A stretch of DNA of 17,512 nucleotides from Candidatus Yanofskybacteria bacterium RIFCSPHIGHO2_02_FULL_50_12. GTDB lineage: Bacteria; Patescibacteriota; Minisyncoccia; 2-02-FULL-40-12; GWA2-44-9. The translations under genes were made by a program, and so were the position numbers. The stretch spans positions 4,662 through 22,173 of the forward strand of contig MGJZ01000026.1 of the NCBI GenBank assembly GCA_001794525.1, written 5' to 3'. Under the pieces are notes generated by a model that saw only the letters and a program-made list of their open reading frames with translations, did not search any database and was not told the DNA's origin. Below, one piece after another: positions 1-6,437 of the stretch. Every line of letters starts with the position of its first letter. Position 1 is the stretch's first letter.

Positions 1-1
1 A

Positions 2-1060
2 GGCTTTGTTGCAGTTGCAGGTATTTCTATACAAAATGCATTGGATGTGGGTACTGCGTGGTTTCAATTCGCTAAGCTGATCGAAGGAGTACTGTTGTAT
101 TTCTATATCAAAAACTACGCACTGAATCGTTTTGACATGACCGCTGGATTCACGGCGCTAGTGGCTGGCGGCATATTCCAAGCTGGTATCGCAATCGTTC
201 AATACGGACTTCAGGGTAGTATCGGCCTGCAGTGGCTCGGGGAGAGCGTGTTTAACAATGTCATGCCCGGCGTGGCTGCGTTTTACGCGGCTGGTGAAAA
301 AATAGTTCGTGTTTACGGTACCACACCCCATCCGAATGTTCTGGCGGCATATTTTTTTATCGCGATCGGTGCGTTTTACGGCCGATCCATGCTTCGGCAT
401 GTGAACGGATGGTGGCTCTTGGGATATAATTTAATTCTCTGGGGCTTATTGCTGACATATTCCCGTACGATTATAGGAATGGCCGCAATCATTTTTATTG
501 CATGGTCCGCAATGGCCGGATATCTTCTCTTTGTTCGAAAAACATTTGTTTCTCGTGAGGCAGCAGAGAATTCGTTGAAGATCATCGTGAGTACGGTGAT
601 TGTGGTCGGCATTTTCACTGCGTTTAATTGGCCATATGTGGTTAATCGGCTCACTATTTCGAGTAATGACGAGGCGGTACAGTTGCGTATGCTTTATAAC
701 CGAGAATCGCTTGAGGCTGATGAGAACCTGCTTGGATTAGGGATCGGTAATTTCGTACCATGGCTGATGACCCAAGACCTCCATTTACAGCGCAGTCTCT
801 ACCAGCCCGTCCATAACATCTATCTTCTAATCAAAGCGGAGACGGGCCTGGTCGGGCTGGGCTTATTCTTATCATTTCTTGCTTTGTTGTGGCGAGATTA
901 TTACAAACGTCTTGGGTTCAAAAAACTATATCATTTCTCCTTTGCCCTGATCGTGGCTTCAATACTCATTTTTGGCCTCTTTGATCATTTTCTCTGGACG
1001 ATCCAAGCTGGCCGGCTGATGTTCTGGATTGCACTCGGTCTTCTTGCCGGCGCAAAATGA
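2..1060 (+). CDS. O-antigen ligase/polymerase-like membrane protein (5'-partial)
   Basis: The reading frame is open from base 2, so the true start lies upstream of the window; TTG at 41 is only an internal codon. The product is strongly hydrophobic with many membrane segments. The two hallmarks of the Wzy_C/O-antigen ligase superfamily are visible: a periplasmic-loop stretch with YGTTPHPNVLAAYF, and later GLGIGNFVPW followed by a PVHNIYLLIKAETGLVGL segment whose His lies just before a membrane helix. Members polymerise or transfer undecaprenyl-linked glycans (O-antigen, teichoic-type or exopolysaccharide) on the outer face of the membrane, or glycosylate surface proteins. The exact substrate cannot be told. 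The promoter of the downstream uracil-DNA glycosylase gene lies inside and just past the 3' end of this gene. Family call is confident, function is only general. Confidence 0.82.
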   Translation, partial: GFVAVAGISIQNALDVGTAWFQFAKLIEGVLLYFYIKNYALNRFDMTAGFTALVAGGIFQAGIAIVQYGLQGSIGLQWLGESVFNNVMPGVAAFYAAGEKIVRVYGTTPHPNVLAAYFFIAIGAFYGRSMLRHVNGWWLLGYNLILWGLLLTYSRTIIGMAAIIFIAWSAMAGYLLFVRKTFVSREAAENSLKIIVSTVIVVGIFTAFNWPYVVNRLTISSNDEAVQLRMLYNRESLEADENLLGLGIGNFVPWLMTQDLHLQRSLYQPVHNIYLLIKAETGLVGLGLFLSFLALLWRDYYKRLGFKKLYHFSFALIVASILIFGLFDHFLWTIQAGRLMFWIALGLLAGAK

Positions 1061-1072
1061 AGATAGTACACT
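1044..1072 (+). promoter_or_regulatory. Promoter of the UDG gene (leaderless geometry)
   Basis: A -35-like TTGCCG (1044-1049) and a -10-like TACACT (1067-1072) are separated by 17 bp. The GTG at 1080 lies 7 nt after the -10 box, so the transcript would begin at or next to the start codon. No Shine-Dalgarno sequence is seen. The site overlaps the end of the preceding gene. Confidence 0.5.
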
Positions 1073-1079
1073 TGATAGC

Positions 1080-1679
1080 GTGAATACTGACCGTACGGAG
1101 CTGATGAGAGTAATTAAAGAGGAAGTACTCGCGCTCAAGGAGTCGTCTCTTTACGCAGAGCGGGTGAAGAATAATGTCTTTCCCGTCATCGGGGAGGGGA
1201 GCCATTCAGCCAAGATTATGTTCATCGGCGAAGCGCCCGGGCGCAATGAAGCTAAAACCGGTCGGCCATTTGTCGGCGCGGCCGGCAAACTCCTGGATGA
1301 GATGCTGGTCTCGGTCGGGATTGATCGCAAGGAAGTCTATATTACCAATATCGTAAAAGATCGGCCGCCGTTCAACCGTGATCCGCTGCCGGAGGAAATC
1401 ACCGCGTATGGGCCGTTTCTGGATCGCCAGATCGATATCATCCAGCCTGAAGTTATCGCCACTCTCGGCCGGTTCTCGATGGACTATATCATGCGCAAAT
1501 TCGGCCTGGATGACGTGCTGGCATCGATCAGCAAAATGCATGGCCGGGCATTCGAAGCGAAATCGTCCTACGGCACAGTCGCTATTATCCCGTTGTATCA
1601 TCCAGCCGTGGCGATATACAATCGCGATTCAAAAAATATTCTGATGGAAGATTTTAAAATCCTAACGCAGTACAAATAA
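1080..1679 (+). CDS. Family 4-type uracil-DNA glycosylase lacking Fe-S cysteines
   Basis: Removes uracil from DNA, starting base excision repair of deaminated cytosine. Numbered from GTG 1080 (199 aa), the family 4 signature GEAPGRNEAKTGRPFVG is at residues 50-66, TNIVKDRPP at 89-97 and the catalytic-loop YHPA with H174 near the C terminus. Family 4 enzymes normally bind a 4Fe-4S cluster with four Cys. Here the equivalent positions hold L19, S22, D94 and Y110, and the protein contains no cysteine at all. The fold must therefore be held without the cluster. The GTG start is chosen because a promoter-like -10 box ends 7 nt upstream; ATG 1104 is an alternative, TTG 1029 is unlikely. The stop is followed directly by the start of the DedA gene, so the two are probably co-transcribed. 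Family assignment is firm; activity without the cluster is inferred. Confidence 0.88.
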   Translation: MNTDRTELMRVIKEEVLALKESSLYAERVKNNVFPVIGEGSHSAKIMFIGEAPGRNEAKTGRPFVGAAGKLLDEMLVSVGIDRKEVYITNIVKDRPPFNRDPLPEEITAYGPFLDRQIDIIQPEVIATLGRFSMDYIMRKFGLDDVLASISKMHGRAFEAKSSYGTVAIIPLYHPAVAIYNRDSKNILMEDFKILTQYK

Positions 1680-2348
1680 GTGGAAGCGTTTATCTCGTTT
1701 TTTCAGCAGCATTTTCCTCTGTTGGCGGAATACAAATATCTGCTCATCTTTCTCGGCGCGACGTTCGAGAGCATGAACACGATCATCTTAAGCGGCTTTT
1801 TGGCTTCGATCGGTTCAGTCGAGTTTTGGCCGGTACTGCTTATCGTCCTGGCCGGAGAAATCCTGAACGGCTATATGTGGTACGCGGTCGGCTACTTCGG
1901 CGGCGCCAAGCCGATCGACCGCTGGGGCCGCAAGGACGAAAAAAGCCGCAAAATTATCGAGACCGTTGAACGTTACTTCCACCGCTACAGCGGCCGGGCG
2001 ATTGTGCTGGCTAAACTCACCTGGTCGCTTACCATTGCCACGATGATTATGGCCGGATCGTTCAAATACGACATGAAGCGATTTACTTTGTATAACCTTA
2101 TCGGCGCCCTCGGCTGGGTGGCGATCACTTTTTCCATCGGCTATGTCTTCGGCGAAGGGTATCAGGCGATCTTCGTCATTACCCATATCGGCTATGTGGT
2201 CTTGTTCTTGGCCGGCGCCATAGTGCTGATCTATGTCCTGCGCCATCTGTTTCGATCTAAGTTTTTCCGGACTAGGCGCGCCGCCGAGCGATTCCGCGAA
2301 ATTGGCGACAAGATCAAAGAAGGTATCGACCGAATGATCTCTCCGTAA
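1680..2348 (+). CDS. DedA/VTT-family membrane protein
   Basis: Integral membrane protein of the DedA (SNARE-associated, PF09335) superfamily; characterised members are lipid scramblases/undecaprenyl-phosphate flippases or affect membrane homeostasis. The 222-aa product starts with GTG at 1680, immediately after the UDG stop codon, so translation is likely coupled. It shows an N-terminal re-entrant-like segment (FLGATFESMNTIILSGFLAS), a central soluble stretch rich in Arg/Lys, then the family block ending with AGSFKYDMKRFTLYNLIGALGW and GYVFG, and two C-terminal membrane helices before a basic tail. The usual RFxPGxR motif is replaced by KLTWSLT (near residue 117), so the conserved arginines thought important in classical DedA proteins are absent. 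No terminator follows on this strand before the converging - strand gene. Confidence 0.82.
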   Translation: MEAFISFFQQHFPLLAEYKYLLIFLGATFESMNTIILSGFLASIGSVEFWPVLLIVLAGEILNGYMWYAVGYFGGAKPIDRWGRKDEKSRKIIETVERYFHRYSGRAIVLAKLTWSLTIATMIMAGSFKYDMKRFTLYNLIGALGWVAITFSIGYVFGEGYQAIFVITHIGYVVLFLAGAIVLIYVLRHLFRSKFFRTRRAAERFREIGDKIKEGIDRMISP

Positions 2349-2435
2349 GTTGAAGAACGACCGGCGACGACCGAACGAGAGTGAGGAAGTACTGAGGGCA
2401 GAAGCCCGAATGTAGGGGATCGATCAGCTTATTTC

Positions 2436-2472
2436 AAAATAAAATAAAAAGCTCCGGCGCGCGCGCCGGAGC
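2436..2472 (-). terminator. Rho-independent terminator of the 89-aa gene
   Basis: A perfect palindrome at 2451-2472 (9-bp GC-rich stem, CGCG loop) is followed, reading the - strand, by an A/T-rich tract with a run of five Ts. It starts 3 nt after the stop codon of the - strand gene. The palindrome may also fold in + strand transcripts coming from the DedA gene, but that side lacks a T-tract. Confidence 0.85.
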
Positions 2473-2475
2473 GGA

Positions 2476-2745
2476 CTAATTGCCGATTCCCTGGATCGGG
2501 TCGGGAAATGGTTCGAGAATGTCAACCATTTCCTGCTTGGTTCCGATCTTCGTTTGAATCGTGGCCAACGACCCTTTGCAGCTGAGCCGATGCGGCCGCT
2601 GGTTGCAATCGCAACGTCCGGGTGCTTCCACGACCCGGAACGGACCATTGCCGAACCGAGCGATCTCTTCGTGGAGCCGATGGTATTGACGCGGGCGCCG
2701 CAAAACCTCTTGCGTGTATCGGACGTGGACAGGGAACTGTTGCAT
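2476..2745 (-). CDS. Small protein of unknown function with Cys/His cluster
   Basis: Not recognised. The 89-aa product is soluble, rich in Arg and His, and has one Cys/His cluster, CDCNQRPHRLSC (residues 45-56: C45, C47, H52, C56), which could bind a metal such as zinc; there is no signal peptide or membrane helix. The case for a real gene is structural: an AGGAGG Shine-Dalgarno ends 3 nt before the ATG, a strong extended -10 promoter lies at 2780-2808, and a textbook terminator begins 3 nt after the stop. This makes a complete monocistronic unit on the strand opposite its neighbours. The + strand open frames over the same bases have no comparable signals. Function unknown; the CxCx4Hx3C arrangement is the only biochemical hint. 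Confidence 0.75.
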   Translation of the reverse strand: MQQFPVHVRYTQEVLRRPRQYHRLHEEIARFGNGPFRVVEAPGRCDCNQRPHRLSCKGSLATIQTKIGTKQEMVDILEPFPDPIQGIGN

Positions 2746-2779
2746 GTGCCTCCTGGTTAGTACTGCATTTCAGTGTACT

Positions 2780-2808
2780 ATTATACCATGAGCGGCCAAT
2801 GAATGCAA
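2780..2808 (-). promoter_or_regulatory. Extended -10 promoter of the 89-aa gene
   Basis: On the - strand, TGGTATAAT gives a perfect -10 box (2780-2785) with the TGn extension. A weak -35 TTGCAT (2803-2808) lies 17 bp upstream. The expected transcription start near 2773 falls inside an imperfect inverted repeat at 2759-2779 (AGTACTG/CAGTGTACT arms), which could be an operator. Confidence 0.75.
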
Positions 2809-2820
2809 CTAGGCTGTGGA

Positions 2821-2849
2821 TTGTTTAGGTGGGGGTTTTGTGCTACGCT
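2821..2849 (+). promoter_or_regulatory. Probable promoter of the S8 protease gene
   Basis: TTGTTT (2821-2826) and TGTGCTACGCT with TACGCT (2844-2849) are 17 bp apart. It is divergent from the - strand promoter just upstream. The GGAGGG Shine-Dalgarno begins immediately after the -10 box, so the 5' leader would be very short (about 7 nt). Confidence 0.45.
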
Positions 2850-2862
2850 GGAGGGTAAACAA

Positions 2863-4038
2863 ATGAACACAATCAAAGCGTTATTTTTCCTTGTAATTTT
2901 CACTTTTTCCCTAGTTGCAGTCCCGGCCCAGGCAGCCTCAGACGATAATCGCTATTTCGTAAAATCAAACTCGCAGTTCTGGATGAAGTCGTTTAACGCC
3001 CGCCATCAATTCGAAGGCGGATTTTCCGCCGACCTGACTGACTTCCAATTGCGGCTGGCAAAGGTGTTTGGCGTCGAAGTTGAACCGATCAAAAAGCTTA
3101 CCATTCTCGCCGTGCCGACGCCGCTGGCAACCAAGCGCGCCGGCAAGCCCGCTCTTTCCAAAACTCCGACTGATCAGACTCCTTGGGGCGTTGAAATGAT
3201 GTATGATGATCCGTTGCTGACGAAGTCATCTGGCGGCGCCGACGTGCTTGTTGCCGTACTAGACACCGGTGTCGACAAAAACCACCCTGATTTGAAGAAT
3301 CGGATCGCCCAATGCAAAGATTTCAGCGGACCGACCGAAGCGATAACTGACGGGCGCTGCGAAGACAAAAACGGCCATGGCACTCATGTCGCCGGCATCG
3401 TCGCCGCCGATGGCGGCGCCGGTAAAGGGATATATGGCATCGCGCCTCAAGCCCGTTTGTTCGCCTACAAAGTCTGCGGCAACAACGGCACCTGCTTTGC
3501 GGACGATGTTGCCGCTGGATTGCGTGTCGCGGCTGATAGCGGCGCCAATGTCATAAACTTAAGCCTTGGTTCCGACTCATCCAGTCCGCTCATTGAATCT
3601 GCGGTTGTATACGCGATCAACAAAGGCGTATTGGTGGTTGCCGCTGCCGGCAATGACGGCCCGTATGTGAATAGTATCGACTACCCGGCCGCCTATGCGG
3701 GCGTGGTAAGCGTCGGCGCCATTGACGCCGCGATCAATGTTCCCGATTGGAGCGCCCGCGGCAAGAACGAAGATACTCAATCCTACGTCAAAGAGGACGG
3801 CGACATCGAATTCGCCGCACCCGGCTTGAATGTGGAATCTACGGGCATCGGCGAATATGCCGTATTATCGGGTACTTCGATGGCCGCCCCGCATGTGGCT
3901 GGCTTCGCCGCCAAAGAGTGGCAGAAAAGCGCGGAGAGTCCCGCCGAAGCTACGCGCGAACTCCTTCGACAATTCGCTCGAGATATTCTGCCGACTGGCG
4001 ACGACAATGCCTCCGGCTGGGGAATCCCGACGCTATAA
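2863..4038 (+). CDS. Secreted subtilisin-like serine protease (S8)
   Basis: Secreted endopeptidase of family S8. ATG 2863 is chosen because GGAGGG (2850-2855) precedes it and because it begins a signal peptide (hydrophobic residues 4-20, AQA-like cleavage near 24). Of 391 aa, residues 25 to about 105 look like an inhibitory/chaperone propeptide. The catalytic domain holds the triad in canonical order: D134 in AVLDTGVD, H172 in NGHGTHVAGI and S339 in SGTSMAAPHVAG; oxyanion-hole N264 is in AAAGNDG. Four cysteines inside the exported domain (151, 166, 205, 211) could form two disulfides. The protein stops soon after the catalytic helix with no C-terminal anchor, so it is likely released or loosely wall-bound. 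Possible roles are nutrient acquisition or processing of host or surface proteins; this is inference. A strong terminator follows. Confidence 0.93.
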   Translation: MNTIKALFFLVIFTFSLVAVPAQAASDDNRYFVKSNSQFWMKSFNARHQFEGGFSADLTDFQLRLAKVFGVEVEPIKKLTILAVPTPLATKRAGKPALSKTPTDQTPWGVEMMYDDPLLTKSSGGADVLVAVLDTGVDKNHPDLKNRIAQCKDFSGPTEAITDGRCEDKNGHGTHVAGIVAADGGAGKGIYGIAPQARLFAYKVCGNNGTCFADDVAAGLRVAADSGANVINLSLGSDSSSPLIESAVVYAINKGVLVVAAAGNDGPYVNSIDYPAAYAGVVSVGAIDAAINVPDWSARGKNEDTQSYVKEDGDIEFAAPGLNVESTGIGEYAVLSGTSMAAPHVAGFAAKEWQKSAESPAEATRELLRQFARDILPTGDDNASGWGIPTL

Positions 4039-4074
4039 TATGAAACTATTTAAACTCGTAGAAACTCCGTAACT

Positions 4075-4101
4075 AAAAAGCCCCGCTTCGCGGGGCTTTT
4101 T
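4075..4101 (+). terminator. Strong, symmetric Rho-independent terminator
   Basis: A GCCCCGC-TTC-GCGGGGC hairpin (4080-4096) flanked by A5 and T5 runs closes the S8 protease unit. The A/T flanks make it able to act on both strands. The T-run is also where the -35 element of the next gene's promoter would fall. Confidence 0.92.
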
Positions 4102-4119
4102 AGTTTTAAACATTTAAAC

Positions 4120-4125
4120 TATAAT
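4120..4125 (+). promoter_or_regulatory. -10 box of the MFS gene (leaderless geometry)
   Basis: A perfect TATAAT ends 7 nt before ATG 4133. No Shine-Dalgarno is present between them. The -35 region would coincide with the T-tract of the preceding terminator and is not a good match. Confidence 0.6.
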
Positions 4126-4132
4126 TAAAAGT

Positions 4133-4756
4133 ATGAAAGTAAATGCTGTCATCCGCTATCTGGTTATGGGCGATTTTTTTGTGAATGCCGGCTTTAGTGT
4201 CTTCGCGCCAGTGCTTGCAATCTTCGTCACCGGCCAAATCGTGGGCGGCAGCATCGAGACTGTCGGCTTTGCGGCCGCCATCGTTCAAATATTCAAAGTA
4301 ATCGTCGAATTGCCGGTCGCTCGCATCCTGGATAGGAACCACGGCGAGTACGACGACTTTGTCTCGCTCATTTTTGGCAGTACCCTCATCGCTACCGTGC
4401 CGTTCCTGTATCTCGGTGCCAGCGAAATCATCCATGTCTATATCATCCAGGCAATCTACGGCATCGGTATCGCTTTCGTAGTGCCGCCCTGGTATGCGAT
4501 TTTCTCACGCCACCTGGACAAACTGCAGGAAAGTTTTGAATGGGCACTTGATTCGATCTCAATCGGCGTTGCCGCGGCTGGTGCCGCGGCGGCCGGCGGC
4601 TATCTCGCCCAGCATTTCGGCTTCCATTTCGTATTCATCATCGGCGGTATCTTTGCCATCTTCGGCGGCGCCATGCAGATCCTCATCTTCAAGCACCTTA
4701 AAGGCAAAGTCCCCCGCGGCCAAGTTCGCCCATCTGGCGAAAAAGTTTTGTCATAG
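4133..4756 (+). CDS. Half-length MFS-like membrane protein
   Basis: The 207-aa product has about six hydrophobic segments (around residues 8-30, 43-62, 74-95, 97-120, 137-158 and 163-186), half of the twelve expected of a Major Facilitator Superfamily transporter. The loop after helix 2 (ARILDRNHGEYDD) resembles the MFS motif A region between helices 2 and 3, so this corresponds to the N-terminal six-helix half. No second half lies downstream: the next gene is a methyltransferase. The frame is intact, with an ATG just after a TATAAT box and a basic C-terminal tail, so it does not look like decay. It may act as a homodimer. The substrate cannot be predicted. Confidence 0.65.
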   Translation: MKVNAVIRYLVMGDFFVNAGFSVFAPVLAIFVTGQIVGGSIETVGFAAAIVQIFKVIVELPVARILDRNHGEYDDFVSLIFGSTLIATVPFLYLGASEIIHVYIIQAIYGIGIAFVVPPWYAIFSRHLDKLQESFEWALDSISIGVAAAGAAAAGGYLAQHFGFHFVFIIGGIFAIFGGAMQILIFKHLKGKVPRGQVRPSGEKVLS

Positions 4757-4796
4757 GATATCCACAAATTTACTCAACTTGACAGTCTTGACGGTG

Positions 4797-4802
4797 TATA
4801 CT
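4797..4802 (+). promoter_or_regulatory. -10 box of the methyltransferase gene (leaderless geometry)
   Basis: TATACT ends 6 nt before ATG 4809. Two TTGAC(A/G) sequences lie upstream at 4779 and 4788, but neither is at the usual 16-18 bp distance, so the -35 is uncertain. Confidence 0.5.
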
Positions 4803-4808
4803 TAAGGC

Positions 4809-5750
4809 ATGGTGAAAAGACAACTCGGCCAGTACTACACCGAAGGGAATCCTTTTACCCTCAGACCCTTTCTTGCTTGGGCAAAGAAGATCGGACTCAA
4901 TAACAAACATGTACTCGAGCCCTTTGCTGGGGCTAACAATATTATTCGTGGGCTTCAGAGCCTAGGATTTGCCCAACAGTTTACTTCATTCGATATTGTG
5001 CCGACTGATCCCGCAGTAGTTTTTCGGGATACGATAAAAGATTTTCCTCAAGGGTTCGAACTTTGCATTACAAATCCTCCTTGGCTGGCCAAGAACTCTG
5101 CTCATCGGCGAGGACTATTATTTCCAGATACCCCTCATGATGATTTATATAAGCATGCATTACAGCTTTGCTTGGATAATTGTAAGTATGTAGCGGCGCT
5201 TATTCCGGCTACATTTCTCCGGAGCGGTATTTTCCACGATCGGCTTGATACAGTCATTTTTCTCCATGACCAGCGCATGTTTTTGGATACTGAAAATCCG
5301 GTATGCCTTGCACTATTCAGAACGGCCTCGCATCAAGTTAAGGTTTTCCATGACAATGAATTTATCGGAGCTCTTAATGAACTTGAAACCAAGTTGCCCC
5401 AACCTACACAACGAATCCACATTTCCTTTAATCACCCATCAGGAAGTTTGGGATTTGTGGCTTTCGACAACACTCGCGAACCTTCAATTCGTTTTATGAA
5501 AGGAAGTCAGCTCAAGAATTATACTGTTGGATTCACTTCGAGAATGGTTACCCGAATTGGCGGGAGATTTCATAATCTTGATTCACTCATCGATAATCTT
5601 AATGCTGATATTGAGAAATTTCGGAAAGAGACGAAAGACGTCTTCTTGACACCATTCAAAGGGTTACGTAAAGATGGGCATTATCGCCGGCGCATGGACT
5701 ATCGTCTGGCGCGGGACTTTATCGCCAAATATGCCCACACCCACTCCTGA
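4809..5750 (+). CDS. DNA adenine-type methyltransferase of a restriction-modification pair
   Basis: S-adenosylmethionine-dependent DNA methyltransferase, 313 aa. GQYYT (7-11) fits motif X, VLEPFAGANN (35-44) is the SAM-binding motif I, D62 in FDIVP is the motif II acidic residue, and NPPW (89-92) is the catalytic motif IV typical of amino-methyltransferases (N6-adenine, less often N4-cytosine). The order X-I-IV indicates the gamma type. The remaining ~200 residues should contain target recognition and have no motif I can read. ATG 4809 follows a TATACT box by 6 nt. The 3' end overlaps the next gene by 20 nt, as is common for type II R-M partners, so the enzyme probably protects the host from that nuclease. 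Composition is more AT-rich than the flanking housekeeping genes, consistent with acquisition by transfer. Specificity unknown. Confidence 0.85.
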   Translation: MVKRQLGQYYTEGNPFTLRPFLAWAKKIGLNNKHVLEPFAGANNIIRGLQSLGFAQQFTSFDIVPTDPAVVFRDTIKDFPQGFELCITNPPWLAKNSAHRRGLLFPDTPHDDLYKHALQLCLDNCKYVAALIPATFLRSGIFHDRLDTVIFLHDQRMFLDTENPVCLALFRTASHQVKVFHDNEFIGALNELETKLPQPTQRIHISFNHPSGSLGFVAFDNTREPSIRFMKGSQLKNYTVGFTSRMVTRIGGRFHNLDSLIDNLNADIEKFRKETKDVFLTPFKGLRKDGHYRRRMDYRLARDFIAKYAHTHS

Positions 5751-6414
5751 TTTTGAAAAGGAATTTATCCAAGCCATAAGGGCTAATCTCTTAGAAGTCA
5801 TTATTCAGCTAGATGCGGGAGATAAGAATTTACGGAAGAAAATAGATACTTTTTCTTCGCGTTTTAAATTTTTAAAATCTGAAGTCGAGAAGAAAATACG
5901 GGAAGACAATATGTTCAGGGCGGTTTTTTCGAAAGATCCTGGAAAACAAAAGATACATGAGAATATCGCCGCCCGATTCATCGAGAAACTTCCTCAGGTG
6001 AGCGATTTCAACCAGCTTTCCCATAATGGTCTGCAATTGCTCGGAGGGACTGTTATTTCTCGTAAAGACGCTCGAATCGGTGGAGGTGTCAGCAGGGCAA
6101 AATCAATTGATTTTACTTGGAACAGTAGTGTATATAAGATTTATGCGGCCCACAAATACACTAAGAATTCAGGCGGTGCCCAGGATAACCAGTATCGAGA
6201 CCTTCAAGTATTTATCCGAGAAGCGAATGATTCCAATTTGAAGAATACCGTATTCCTCGCGATTGCGGATGGCGGGTACTATCAGATGAATGATTCTGAA
6301 ACCGGAACCACAAAATTACAGCGCTTAAAACGCTTAGCAAACAAAGAAAATGTTTTCGCTATGCCCATCGATGAACTCGAATCTTTTTTAGTAGAACTTT
6401 CTAGTAAAAACTGA
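5731..6414 (+). CDS. Probable type II restriction endonuclease
   Basis: I infer a restriction enzyme from position (overlapping a DNA methyltransferase gene by 20 nt) and from a PD-(D/E)XK-like core. Starting at ATG 5731 the product is 227 aa: a Lys/Glu-rich helical N-terminal half, then KSIDF (D127) as the first acidic strand, then IYAAHKYTKNSGGAQDNQ (137-154). The KYTxxxGGxQDNQ run is reminiscent of the catalytic strand region of some type II endonucleases, with K142 as the catalytic lysine. The acidic residue expected two positions before K142 is alanine (A140), with H141 between, so the active site is divergent or uses another acid (D152 is nearby). An upstream in-frame start (5674) would extend 19 residues into the methyltransferase and is less likely. 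The gene is AT-rich (14 G/C in 5821-5880). It could instead be an inactive or different nuclease. Confidence 0.65.
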   Translation: MPTPTPDFEKEFIQAIRANLLEVIIQLDAGDKNLRKKIDTFSSRFKFLKSEVEKKIREDNMFRAVFSKDPGKQKIHENIAARFIEKLPQVSDFNQLSHNGLQLLGGTVISRKDARIGGGVSRAKSIDFTWNSSVYKIYAAHKYTKNSGGAQDNQYRDLQVFIREANDSNLKNTVFLAIADGGYYQMNDSETGTTKLQRLKRLANKENVFAMPIDELESFLVELSSKN

Positions 6415-6425
6415 AGGCAAATAGT

Positions 6426-6431
6426 TATAAT
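6426..6431 (+). promoter_or_regulatory. -10 box of the nuclease-alkyltransferase gene (leaderless geometry)
   Basis: A perfect TATAAT ends 6 nt before GTG 6438, 11 nt past the stop of the restriction gene. There is no Shine-Dalgarno and no clear -35 box. It gives the fusion gene its own transcription start, separate from the R-M pair. Confidence 0.55.
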
Positions 6432-6437
6432 TTGTAC

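Noticed and set aside
2349..2435. Intergenic stretch after the DedA gene, containing a small GGGC-AGAA-GCCC hairpin
   Set aside because: No T-tract, conserved RNA motif or open frame could be recognised; recorded as empty.
2554..2828. + strand open frames of 68 codons over the 89-aa - strand gene
   Set aside because: They lack initiation signals and run against a complete - strand transcription unit.
4040..4072. 10-codon ATG frame after the S8 protease gene
   Set aside because: It lies between the stop codon and the terminator with no ribosome-binding site; too short to support.
4779..4793. TTGACA and TTGACG as -35 boxes for the methyltransferase gene
   Set aside because: They lie 12 and 3 bp from the TATACT box, too close for a standard promoter; only the -10 box is kept.
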